DNA of 64,000 bases from Pseudomonas azerbaijanoccidentalis (GTDB lineage Bacteria; Pseudomonadota; Gammaproteobacteria; Pseudomonadales; Pseudomonadaceae): the NCBI RefSeq assembly GCF_019145495.1, contig NZ_JAHSTU010000011.1:1-64000 (forward strand), written 5' to 3'. Below are positions 33,639 to 44,225 of this stretch, piece after piece; the first letter of the stretch is position 1; every line of letters begins with the position of its first letter. The position numbers and the translations under genes were made by a program. The notes beneath the pieces were generated by a model, which saw only the letters and a list, made by a program, of their open reading frames with translations, was not told where the DNA came from and did no database searches.

Positions 33639-34310
33639 TCAGCAGCTGCAAAGCGCGCTATCAAGCACCTTGCGCAACTCCAGCGGATGATCAACCACCA
33701 CATCCGCCCCCCAATGCCGCGGATTATCATCCGGGTGGATGTAGCCGAAGGTCACGGCGGCAGTCTTGGTCCCCGCATCGCGCCCCGATTCGATATCGCG
33801 CAGGTCATCGCCCACGAACAATACGCTGGCCGGGTCCAGGTCAAGCATTTTGCAGGCAAGGATCAGCGGCTCTGGATCAGGCTTGCTGTTCTTCACATGG
33901 TCCGGGCAGATCAGCAGCGCCGAACGCTCGGCCAGCCCCAACTGCTGCATGATCGGCTCGGCAAAACGCAGCGGCTTGTTGGTGACCACGCCCCAGATCA
34001 GGTTGGCCTTCTCGATGTCCGCCAACAACTCGCCCATGCCGTCGAACAGTTTGCTGTGCACCGCGCAACCGACCAGATAGCGCTCCAGAAACTCCAGGCG
34101 CAGCTCCTCGAAACCCGGTGATTCCGGGTCCATGGAAAAGGTCACTGCAACCATTGCCTTGGCGCCGCCGGAGATCTCGTCGCGGATGTGTTTGTCGTTG
34201 ATCGGTGGCAGGCCACGGTCGGCACGCATCGCCTGGCAGATCGCAATGAAGTCCGGCGCGGTGTCGAGCAGCGTGCCGTCCATGTCGAAAAGAACTGCTC
34301 TGATACGCAT
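33639..34310 (-). CDS. mupP: N-acetylmuramic acid 6-phosphate phosphatase MupP
   Basis: A 223-residue HAD-superfamily phosphatase: nucleophile motif FDMDGTLLDTAPDF, motif II VVTNKPLRF, motif III lysine in DHVKNSKPDPEPLI, and motif IV FVGDDLRDIESGRDAG. It is often annotated as phosphoglycolate phosphatase, but the position between ubiG and yciK is that of P. aeruginosa PA3172, shown to be MupP. MupP removes phosphate from MurNAc-6-phosphate in the Pseudomonas peptidoglycan recycling route (with AnmK, AmgK and MurU) that bypasses fosfomycin. Function is transferred by orthology and synteny. It starts 4 bases after ubiG ends. Confidence 0.88.
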   Translation of the reverse strand: MRIRAVLFDMDGTLLDTAPDFIAICQAMRADRGLPPINDKHIRDEISGGAKAMVAVTFSMDPESPGFEELRLEFLERYLVGCAVHSKLFDGMGELLADIEKANLIWGVVTNKPLRFAEPIMQQLGLAERSALLICPDHVKNSKPDPEPLILACKMLDLDPASVLFVGDDLRDIESGRDAGTKTAAVTFGYIHPDDNPRHWGADVVVDHPLELRKVLDSALCSC

Positions 34311-34314
34311 CGGC

Positions 34315-35013
34315 TTACTCCTCGCGCAGGGTCTGGATCATGTAGTTGACGTCCACGTCGGCCGCCAGTTTGTAGTGCTTGGTCAGCGGGTTGTACGTCA
34401 GGCCGATGATGTCCTTGACGGTCAGGCCGGCCATGCGGCTCCAGGCACCGAGCTCGGAAGGGCGGATGAATTTCTTGAAGTCGTGGGTGCCGCGCGGCAG
34501 CAACTTCATGATGTATTCGGCGCCGACGATGGCGAACATGTACGCCTTCGGGTTGCGGTTGATGGTGGAGAAAAACACCTGGCCGCCAGGCTTGACCATG
34601 CGGAAGCAGGCGCGGATCACCGAAGACGGATCCGGGACGTGTTCGAGCATCTCAAGGCAGGTGACCACGTCGAACTGCTCCGGCATTTCTTCGGCCAGGG
34701 CTTCGGCGGTGATCTGCCGGTACTCGACGCTTACGCCGGATTCCAGTTGATGCAATTGTGCGACGGCCAACGGGGCTTCGCCCATGTCGATGCCCATCAC
34801 GGTCGCGCCGCGTTGAGCCATCGCTTCGCTGAGGATGCCGCCGCCGCAGCCGACGTCGAGGACTTTTTTGCCGGCCAGGCTGACGCGTTCGTCAATCCAG
34901 TTGACCCGCAGCGGGTTGATGTCGTGCAGGGGTTTGAATTCGCTTTCGCGGTCCCACCAGCGATGGGCCAGGGCTTCGAATTTGGCGATTTCGGCGTAGT
35001 CGACGTTGCTCAT
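34315..35013 (-). CDS. ubiG: ubiquinone biosynthesis O-methyltransferase UbiG
   Basis: A 232-residue SAM-dependent methyltransferase acting twice in ubiquinone biosynthesis. SAM motif I is VLDVGCGGGILSEAMA and is preceded by the family N-terminus (AEIAKFEALAHRWWD). Later motifs are FDVVTCLEMLEHVPDP and KPGGQVFFSTINRNPKAYMF. The RGTHDFKKFIRPSEL insertion is the membrane-associating part characteristic of UbiG. It lies upstream of mupP with a 4-base gap and downstream of mtaD, an order conserved in Pseudomonas. Confidence 0.95.
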   Translation of the reverse strand: MSNVDYAEIAKFEALAHRWWDRESEFKPLHDINPLRVNWIDERVSLAGKKVLDVGCGGGILSEAMAQRGATVMGIDMGEAPLAVAQLHQLESGVSVEYRQITAEALAEEMPEQFDVVTCLEMLEHVPDPSSVIRACFRMVKPGGQVFFSTINRNPKAYMFAIVGAEYIMKLLPRGTHDFKKFIRPSELGAWSRMAGLTVKDIIGLTYNPLTKHYKLAADVDVNYMIQTLREE

Positions 35014-35071
35014 GGTTTAAGTCCTCTAAAACTTGAAAAATCCTGTTGCCCCGGTTTTCAGTCCGGGGGGC

Positions 35072-36406
35072 TTACGATTCGGTACGGCCGCTGATGCGCT
35101 GGCCCCAGGCCTTGGCCGTGGCGGCCAGTTGCTGTTCATCCAGGCGCGTCAGGCGACGGTCGTCGAGCAGTTGCTTGCCGGCGACCCATACATGTTTCAC
35201 GCAGTCCCGGCCGGTGGCATATATAAGCTGCGAAACCGGGTCGTAGACCGGCTGCTGGGCAAGGCCCGAAAGATCGAACGCAACGATGTCCGCCGCTTTG
35301 CCCAGCTCAAGGGACCCGGTCTGGGTCTCGATCCCCAAGGCGCGCGCGCCGTTGAGGGTGGCCATGCGCAGGGCACGATGGGCGTCCAGCGCGGTGGCCG
35401 AGCCGGCGACAGCTTTGGCCAGCAATGCAGCGGTGCGGGTTTCGCCGAGCAGGTCCAGATCATTGTTGCTGGCGGCGCCGTCGGTGCCCACCGCAACATT
35501 GACCCCGGCCTGCCACAAACGCTCCACCGGGCAAAAGCCGCTGGCCAGTTTCAGGTTCGACTCCGGGCAATGAATCACATGGGTGTTGCTTTCTACCAGC
35601 AGCGCCAGGTCTTCTTCGCTGATCTGGGTCATGTGAACGGCCTGGAAGCGCGGCCCCAGCATGCCCAGGCGCGCTAGGCGGGCCAGCGGACGCTCGCCAC
35701 GCTGTTCGACGGCCTGCTGCACTTCGAACGCGGTTTCATGCACATGCATATGGATCGACGCATCGAGTTCTTCGGCGATCACGCGGATTTTTTCCAGGTT
35801 TTCATCGCCCACGGTGTAGGGTGCATGGGGGCCGAAGGTGATTTTGATGCGGTCGTGGTGCTTGAGATCGCCAAACAGTTCGATGCCCTGACGGATGCCT
35901 TCGTCTGCGGTGTTGGCGCCGGGGATCGGGAAATCGAGGATCGGGATCGCGATTTGTGCACGGATACCGCTGTTGTGTACGCGCTCGCTCGCAACCTTGG
36001 GGAAGAAGTACATGTCAGAGAAACAGGTGATGCCACCTTTAATCTGTTCGGCGATCGCCAGGTCGGTGCCATCGCGTACAAAGGCTTCGTCGACCCACTT
36101 GGCTTCGGCCGGCCAGATGTGGTTTTCCAGCCAGGTCATCAACGGCAGGTCATCGGCCAGGCCGCGGAACAGGGTCATTGCCGCATGCCCATGGGCGTTG
36201 ATCAGGCCGGGGCTGAGTAACATGTCCGGCAATTCGCGGACTTCGCTTGCGTTAAGCTTCAGTGCTGCAGCTCGCGGGCCGATAAACACGATACGCCCGT
36301 CGCGGATGCCCAGGCCGTGATCCTTGAGGACAACGCCGGCAGGTTCGACGGGTACCAGCCAGGTCGGCAGCAATAACAGGTCGAGCGCAGCGGCAGTGTT
36401 CGGCAT
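35072..36406 (-). CDS. mtaD: 5'-methylthioadenosine/S-adenosylhomocysteine deaminase (amidohydrolase)
   Basis: A 444-residue amidohydrolase of the TRZ/ATZ type. The metal-binding His-x-His is in INAHGHAAMTLFRG, a later His is in MHVHETAFEVQQ, and the catalytic Asp is in VGTDGAASNNDLDLL. The P. aeruginosa orthologue at the same position (PA3170) deaminates methylthioadenosine to methylthioinosine, the first step of the unusual Pseudomonas methionine salvage route. The next enzyme in the pathway, after phosphorolysis, is MtnA, encoded by the divergent gene here. The assignment uses orthology and synteny; the motif set alone only shows an amidohydrolase. Confidence 0.9.
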   Translation of the reverse strand: MPNTAAALDLLLLPTWLVPVEPAGVVLKDHGLGIRDGRIVFIGPRAAALKLNASEVRELPDMLLSPGLINAHGHAAMTLFRGLADDLPLMTWLENHIWPAEAKWVDEAFVRDGTDLAIAEQIKGGITCFSDMYFFPKVASERVHNSGIRAQIAIPILDFPIPGANTADEGIRQGIELFGDLKHHDRIKITFGPHAPYTVGDENLEKIRVIAEELDASIHMHVHETAFEVQQAVEQRGERPLARLARLGMLGPRFQAVHMTQISEEDLALLVESNTHVIHCPESNLKLASGFCPVERLWQAGVNVAVGTDGAASNNDLDLLGETRTAALLAKAVAGSATALDAHRALRMATLNGARALGIETQTGSLELGKAADIVAFDLSGLAQQPVYDPVSQLIYATGRDCVKHVWVAGKQLLDDRRLTRLDEQQLAATAKAWGQRISGRTES

Positions 36407-36514
36407 CGAGGGTCGGTTCCAGTGCTTTTGTAAAGGATGGCGAAGTATACCCGAGCGTCTTCGCGGGGGGATCGCTATAATCGGCGGCTTTTGTTCATGA
36501 GTGCGGGGTGTGGG

Positions 36515-37591
36515 ATGCGCGATCGACTGTTGGCTGCGGAGAAAGTGAAGGCCATCGATTGGCGTGATGGCGCTCTCTATCTGCTGGATCAGCGTATTTT
36601 GCCGTTCGAGGAAACCTGGATTGCCTACACCAGCGCGGCTGGCGTGGCCGAGGCGATACGTTCGATGGTGGTACGCGGCGCACCGGCCATTGGCATCAGT
36701 GCGGCCTACGGCATCGTGCTGGCGGCCCGCACCCGGATTGCCGAGGGCGGTGACTGGTACGCGGCGCTGGAAGAGGATTTCGCACTTCTGGCCGACTCAC
36801 GGCCAACCGCCGTCAACCTGTTCTGGGCGCTGGGTCGCATGCACGACCGGCTTGATCGTCTGAAAGAAAATGCTGACCCGTTGGTTGCTCTCGAAGCCGA
36901 GGCCATCGCCATTCATGAGAGTGATCGCGAAGCCAACCTGACCATGGCGCAACTGGGCGTGGACCTGATCCGCAAGCACCAGGGTAATGCCCAGGCGATC
37001 CTGACCCACTGCAATACCGGCGCACTGGCCACTGGCGGCTTCGGTACGGCGCTGGGGGTCATTCGCGGTGCTTTCATCGAAGGCATGGTCGAGCGCGTGT
37101 ATGCCGACGAAACCCGTCCATGGCTGCAAGGCTCGCGGCTGACGGCGTGGGAGCTGGCCAACGAAGGCATTCCGGTGACCCTCAATGCTGACTCCGCTGC
37201 CGCCCACATCATGAAAACCAAAGGCATCACCTGGGTGATCGTCGGCGCGGACCGGATCACCGCCAACGGCGACGTCGCGAACAAAATCGGCACCTACCAA
37301 CTGGCGGTCAACGCCATGCACCACGGCGTGCGTTTCATGGTCGTTGCGCCGAGTTCGACCATCGACATGCACCTGGCCAGTGGCGACGATATTCCGATTG
37401 AAGAGCGTGACGGTCGCGAATTGCTCGAAGTCGGCGGCAAGCGGGTCGGGGCGGATGTCGATGCGTTCAACCCGGTGTTCGACGTGACCCCGGCAGACCT
37501 GATCGATGCAATTGTCACCGAGAAAGGCATCGTCGAGCGCCCGGATACCGCAAAGATGGCGCAGTTGATGTGCCGCAAGCGCCTGCATTGA
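36515..37591 (+). CDS. mtnA: methylthioribose-1-phosphate isomerase MtnA
   Basis: A 358-residue isomerase of the eIF2B-like family in methionine salvage, converting methylthioribose-1-phosphate to methylthioribulose-1-phosphate. Typical segments are VVRGAPAIGISAAYGIVLAA, the catalytic Cys in THCNTGALATGGFGTALG, YADETRPWLQGSRLTAWEL, and the catalytic Asp in VGADRITANGDVANKIGTY. ATG 36515 gives the expected length; ATG 36497 would add 6 residues. It is divergently arranged from mtaD across about 108 bases, so the two salvage genes may share a control region. Confidence 0.95.
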   Translation: MRDRLLAAEKVKAIDWRDGALYLLDQRILPFEETWIAYTSAAGVAEAIRSMVVRGAPAIGISAAYGIVLAARTRIAEGGDWYAALEEDFALLADSRPTAVNLFWALGRMHDRLDRLKENADPLVALEAEAIAIHESDREANLTMAQLGVDLIRKHQGNAQAILTHCNTGALATGGFGTALGVIRGAFIEGMVERVYADETRPWLQGSRLTAWELANEGIPVTLNADSAAAHIMKTKGITWVIVGADRITANGDVANKIGTYQLAVNAMHHGVRFMVVAPSSTIDMHLASGDDIPIEERDGRELLEVGGKRVGADVDAFNPVFDVTPADLIDAIVTEKGIVERPDTAKMAQLMCRKRLH

Positions 37592-37616
37592 TTAGCCGTG
37601 GCGTTCGAAAGGACGC

Positions 37617-37690
37617 CATCGCCAGCAGGCTGGCTCCCACAGGATTTGTGATCGACACGGATCAATGTGGGAGCCAGCCTGCTGGCGATG
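37617..37690. repeat. REP pair (GCCAGCAGGCTGGCTCCCAC type)
   Basis: CATCGCCAGCAGGCTGGCTC at the left is mirrored by GAGCCAGCCTGCTGGCGATG at the right, around a 24-base centre. It lies 25 bases after mtnA. Confidence 0.82.
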
Positions 37691-38017
37691 AGGGTCTGAA
37701 AGTCAATAAACATCCGTAATCCGGCCCCAGATTCTGCATTCGCAGCAGCTCTAAGCCTCTCTCGTCCCCCTCAAGCCTGTCACCGGTCAACTAACTATGC
37801 TCCATGCGCATCAGGGGGATAGGTGCGTGGCGGCTCTTGTGATAACATCCGGCGGTTTCCAAGGTTGCCCCGCGGGGCGACCTTTACTGCGCAGATCCAT
37901 GGCATAACTCGTTGATTTGTCGTAAGTCGGTGCATGGCACTCAGCCTGCAGCGGCGAGCTTCGTTGGTCCCATATGGATGTGACGAAGTTTCACCAGAAA
38001 AAGGAATCAGGCTTCTC
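37691..38017 (+). other. gyrA leader region
   Basis: 327 bases between a REP pair and gyrA with no convincing gene. A frame open from 37934 is the upstream extension of gyrA and lacks similarity there. GCCCCGCGGGGCGACC (37865-37880) contains a short self-complementary GC-rich segment. The gyrA promoter is expected here but no clear -35/-10 pair was identified. Confidence 0.4.
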
Positions 38018-40672
<2,655 letters not shown>

Positions 40673-40683
40673 GTGGACAAACA

Positions 40684-40712
40684 GGGGGCGGATGAAAATT
40701 CGCCCCCTTCTT
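40684..40712 (+). terminator. terminator after gyrA
   Basis: GGGGGCG (40684-40690) pairs with CGCCCCC (40701-40707) around a 10-base loop and is followed by TTCTTGTTT. It lies 11 bases after the gyrA stop. Confidence 0.7.
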
Positions 40713-40738
40713 GTTTCTCCTGTTTGAATGTACGACCG

Positions 40739-40863
40739 GTAGGACCTGTAGGACCTGTAGGAGCTGACGAGTGAAACGAGGCTGCGATCTTTGCATGCTG
40801 CCCGCGCAATGCAAAAGCAAGATCAAAAGATCGCAGCCTCGTTTTACTCGTCAGCTCCTACAG
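40739..40863. repeat. large REP-type inverted pair with tandem 9-mers
   Basis: GTAGGAGCTGACGAGTGAAA continues to GAGGCTGCGATC and is mirrored by GATCGCAGCCTCGTTTTACT ... CAGCTCCTAC. The arms are longer than in other pairs of this window and have a different middle (ACGAGTGAAACGAGG). The left arm is preceded by direct 9-base repeats of GTAGGACCT (40739-40757). It lies between gyrA and serC. Confidence 0.78.
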
Positions 40864-40920
40864 GGTTTCAGTGTTTTCAGATTTATTGCGTGATACCACC
40901 AGATCAGAGCGAGATTGGAT

Positions 40921-42006
40921 GTGAGCAAGAGAGCCTATAACTTCTGTGCCGGTCCTGCGGCGCTTCCCGAAGCTGTCCTGAAGCGCGCCCAGGGTGAACT
41001 CCTCGATTGGCACGGCAAGGGCCTGTCGGTCATGGAAATGAGCCATCGCAGCGATGAGTTCGTGTCCATCGCCACCAAGGCCGAGCAGGATCTGCGTGAT
41101 CTGCTCAATATCCCTTCGAACTACAAAGTGCTGTTTCTGCAAGGCGGCGCCAGCCAGCAATTTGCCCAGATTCCTCTGAACCTGTTGCCGGAAAATGGCT
41201 CGGCCGACTATATCGACACCGGTATCTGGTCGCAGAAAGCGATCGAAGAAGCTTCGCGCTACGGTCACGTCAACGTTGCCGCGACCGCCAAGCCTTACGA
41301 CTATTTCGCCATTCCCGGCCAGAACGAATGGAAACTGTCGAAAGACGCGGCCTACGTTCACTACGCGCCGAACGAAACCATCGGCGGCCTGGAATTCCAG
41401 TGGATTCCTGAAACCGGCGATGTGCCGCTGGTGGCCGACATGTCCTCGGACATCCTGTCGCGCCCGGTGGATGTTTCGCGCTTCGGCATGATCTACGCCG
41501 GCGCGCAGAAAAACATCGGCCCGAGCGGCATCGTGGTCAACATCGTGCGCGAAGACCTGTTGGGTCGCGCCCGCTCGCTGTGCCCGACCATGCTCAACTA
41601 CAAAGTCGCGGCCGACAACGGCTCGATGTACAACACGCCGCCGACCCTCGCCTGGTACCTGTCCGGCCTGGTGTTTGAATGGCTGAAAGAGCAGGGCGGT
41701 GTCGAAGCCATCGGCAAGCTCAATGAAGTGAAGCAGCGCACGCTGTACGACTTCATCGACGCCAGCGGCCTGTACAGCAACCCGATCAACAAGTCCGACC
41801 GCTCGTGGATGAACGTGCCATTCCGCCTGGCTGACGATCGCCTGGACAAGCCGTTCCTGGCCGGTGCCGACGAGCGTGGCCTGCTGAACCTCAAGGGTCA
41901 CCGTTCCGTGGGCGGCATGCGCGCCTCCATCTATAACGCCGTCGATATCGTTGCGGTCAACGCACTGGTTTCGTACATGGCAGAGTTCGAGAAGGAACAC
42001 GGCTAA
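40921..42006 (+). CDS. serC: phosphoserine aminotransferase
   Basis: A 361-residue PLP enzyme converting 3-phosphohydroxypyruvate to phosphoserine in serine biosynthesis; it also serves pyridoxine synthesis. The PLP lysine is Lys197 in YAGAQKNIGPSG. Other family segments are YNFCAGPAALPEAVL, FLQGGASQQFAQIPLNLL and GHRSVGGMRASIYNAV. GTG 40921 gives the standard length and N-terminus (SKRAYNFCAGP). Its stop overlaps the pheA start by one base, beginning the aromatic supra-operon. Confidence 0.96.
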   Translation: MSKRAYNFCAGPAALPEAVLKRAQGELLDWHGKGLSVMEMSHRSDEFVSIATKAEQDLRDLLNIPSNYKVLFLQGGASQQFAQIPLNLLPENGSADYIDTGIWSQKAIEEASRYGHVNVAATAKPYDYFAIPGQNEWKLSKDAAYVHYAPNETIGGLEFQWIPETGDVPLVADMSSDILSRPVDVSRFGMIYAGAQKNIGPSGIVVNIVREDLLGRARSLCPTMLNYKVAADNGSMYNTPPTLAWYLSGLVFEWLKEQGGVEAIGKLNEVKQRTLYDFIDASGLYSNPINKSDRSWMNVPFRLADDRLDKPFLAGADERGLLNLKGHRSVGGMRASIYNAVDIVAVNALVSYMAEFEKEHG

Positions 42007-43100
42007 TGTCTGAGCAAGAACTCAAGGCACTGCGCGTTCGCATTGATGCTCTGGACACTAAAGTCATGGAGCTGATCAGTGAGCGTGCGCGCTGCGCCCA
42101 GGAAGTCGCGCGAGTAAAGATGGCCTCGCTGGCCGAAGGCGAAGTGCCGGTGTTCTATCGTCCTGAGCGCGAAGCTCAAGTGCTCAAGCGTGTGATGGAG
42201 CGTAACCAGGGGCCGCTGGGCAACGAAGAAATGGCGCGGCTGTTCCGCGAAATCATGTCTTCGTGCCTGGCGCTGGAGCAGCCGCTGAAAGTGGCTTATC
42301 TCGGCCCTGAAGGCACCTTCACCCAGGCTGCCGCCATGAAGCACTTCGGCCACGCCGTGATCAGCAAGCCGATGGCGGCGATCGACGAAGTGTTCCGTGA
42401 AGTGGCGGCCGGTGCGGTGAATTTTGGCGTGGTCCCGGTGGAAAACTCCACCGAGGGCGCGGTCAACCACACCCTCGACAGCTTCCTTGAGCACGACATG
42501 GTGATCTGTGGCGAAGTCGAGCTGCGGATCCACCATCACCTGTTGGTCGGTGAAAACACCAAGACCGACAGCATCAGCCGCATTTACTCACACGCTCAGT
42601 CGCTGGCCCAGTGCCGCAAGTGGCTGGACGCCCATTACCCGAATGTCGAGCGCGTGGCGGTGTCCAGCAACGCCGAGGCGGCCAAGCGGGTCAAGGGTGA
42701 GTGGAACTCGGCGGCGATTGCCGGTGACATGGCGGCCGGCCTGTATGGGCTGACCCGCTTGGCCGAGAAAATCGAGGACCGTCCGGACAACTCCACGCGC
42801 TTCCTCATGATCGGTAATCAGGAAGTCCCGCCGACTGGCGACGACAAGACCTCGATCATCGTTTCCATGAGCAACAAGCCGGGCGCGCTGCACGAGTTGC
42901 TAGTGCCGTTCCACGACAACGGCATCGATCTGACGCGCATCGAGACGCGTCCGTCGCGCAGCGGTAAATGGACCTACGTGTTCTTTATCGACTTCGTCGG
43001 CCACCACCGTGACCCGCTGGTCAAAGGTGTATTGGAAAAGATCAGTCAGGAAGCAGTGGCACTCAAAGTGCTGGGTTCCTACCCGAAAGCAGTTCTCTAA
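42006..43100 (+). CDS. pheA: P-protein: chorismate mutase / prephenate dehydratase
   Basis: A 364-residue bifunctional enzyme that sends chorismate to phenylpyruvate. Residues 1-90 are an AroQ-type chorismate mutase (LRVRIDALDTKVMELISERA). Residues about 95-275 are prephenate dehydratase (VAYLGPEGTFTQAAAMKHFG, PVENSTEGAVNHTLDSFLEH, and NSTRFLMIG carrying the Thr-Arg-Phe motif). Residues about 285-360 are an ACT domain (SMSNKPGALHELLVPF, IETRPSRSGKWTY) for phenylalanine feedback; its usual ESRP reads ETRP. It overlaps serC by one base and is 12 bases ahead of hisC. Confidence 0.96.
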   Translation: MSEQELKALRVRIDALDTKVMELISERARCAQEVARVKMASLAEGEVPVFYRPEREAQVLKRVMERNQGPLGNEEMARLFREIMSSCLALEQPLKVAYLGPEGTFTQAAAMKHFGHAVISKPMAAIDEVFREVAAGAVNFGVVPVENSTEGAVNHTLDSFLEHDMVICGEVELRIHHHLLVGENTKTDSISRIYSHAQSLAQCRKWLDAHYPNVERVAVSSNAEAAKRVKGEWNSAAIAGDMAAGLYGLTRLAEKIEDRPDNSTRFLMIGNQEVPPTGDDKTSIIVSMSNKPGALHELLVPFHDNGIDLTRIETRPSRSGKWTYVFFIDFVGHHRDPLVKGVLEKISQEAVALKVLGSYPKAVL

Positions 43101-43112
43101 GGGGCGGTAGCA

Positions 43113-44225
43113 ATGAGTGGCAATTTCCTCGCTCTGGCACAGCCGGGCGTGCAACAACTTTCGCCTTACGTTCCGGGCAAACCCGTGGACGAACTGGCGC
43201 GTGAGCTGGATCTCGATCCGGCCAGCATCGTCAAACTGGCGAGCAACGAAAACCCGCTGGGCGCCAGTCCTAAAGCACTGGCGGCCATCCGCGACGCGTT
43301 GGCCGAGCTGACCCGTTATCCGGACGGCAATGGTTTTGCACTCAAGAGCCTGTTGGCCGAGCAATGCCGTGTCGAGTTGAATCAAGTGACGCTGGGTAAT
43401 GGCTCCAACGACATTCTCGAGCTGGTGGCGCGTGCTTATCTGGCGCCGGGCCTGAACGCTGTGTTCAGCGAGCACGCCTTCGCGGTCTATCCGATCGCGA
43501 CTCAGGCGGTCGGCGCCCAGGCCAAGGTCGTTCCGGCCAAGGATTGGGGACATGACCTGCCAGCCATGTTGGCAGCCATCGATGCCAACACCCGCGTGGT
43601 GTTCATCGCCAACCCGAACAACCCGACTGGCACCTGGTTCGGCGCCGAAGCGCTGGACGAGTTCCTGCAGGACGTTCCCGAGCACGTGCTGGTTGTGCTG
43701 GACGAGGCTTACATCGAGTACGCCGAAGGCAGCGATCTGCCGGATGGTCTGGATTTCCTCGCGGCTTATCCGAACCTGCTGGTCTCGCGTACATTCTCCA
43801 AGGCCTACGGCCTGGCCTCGCTGCGCGTCGGTTATGGCTTGTCCACCGCGGTAGTGGCCGATGTGCTGAACCGCGTGCGTCAGCCGTTCAACGTCAACAG
43901 CCTGGCCCTGGCCGCTGCTTGCGCCGCGTTGAAAGACGAAGAATACCTGGCTGAAAGCCGTAGCCTGAACGAGGCGGGCATGCAGCAACTGGAAGCGGGT
44001 TTCCGCGAACTGGGGCTGAGCTGGATTCCGTCCAAAGGCAACTTTATCTGCGTCGATCTCGGTCAGGTCGCGGCTCCGGTGTTCCAGGGCTTGCTGCGTG
44101 AAGGCGTGATCGTGCGTCCGGTGGCCAACTACGGCATGCCGAACCACCTGCGCGTGACCATCGGTCTGCCGGCAGAGAACAGCCGCTTCCTTGAGGCGCT
44201 GACCAAGGTTCTGGCTCGTGGTTGA
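43113..44225 (+). CDS. hisC: histidinol-phosphate / aromatic aminotransferase
   Basis: A 370-residue fold-type-I aminotransferase. Family segments are KLASNENPLGASPKAL, GNGSNDILELVARAYL, NPNNPTGTWF, LDEAYIEYAEGS and the PLP Lys230 in SRTFSKAYGLASLRVGYG. In pseudomonads this supra-operon copy is a second HisC (hisC2 type) that can act on phenylpyruvate and hydroxyphenylpyruvate as well as imidazole acetol phosphate. The location between pheA and tyrA supports an aromatic role. Its end overlaps the tyrA::aroA start by 8 bases. Confidence 0.93.
   Translation: MSGNFLALAQPGVQQLSPYVPGKPVDELARELDLDPASIVKLASNENPLGASPKALAAIRDALAELTRYPDGNGFALKSLLAEQCRVELNQVTLGNGSNDILELVARAYLAPGLNAVFSEHAFAVYPIATQAVGAQAKVVPAKDWGHDLPAMLAAIDANTRVVFIANPNNPTGTWFGAEALDEFLQDVPEHVLVVLDEAYIEYAEGSDLPDGLDFLAAYPNLLVSRTFSKAYGLASLRVGYGLSTAVVADVLNRVRQPFNVNSLALAAACAALKDEEYLAESRSLNEAGMQQLEAGFRELGLSWIPSKGNFICVDLGQVAAPVFQGLLREGVIVRPVANYGMPNHLRVTIGLPAENSRFLEALTKVLARG

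Noticed and set aside
43103..43110. GGCGGTAG resembling the ops/JUMPstart element of RfaH-controlled operons
   Set aside because: It lies between pheA and hisC, serves as the hisC ribosome binding region and is far from the O-antigen promoter.
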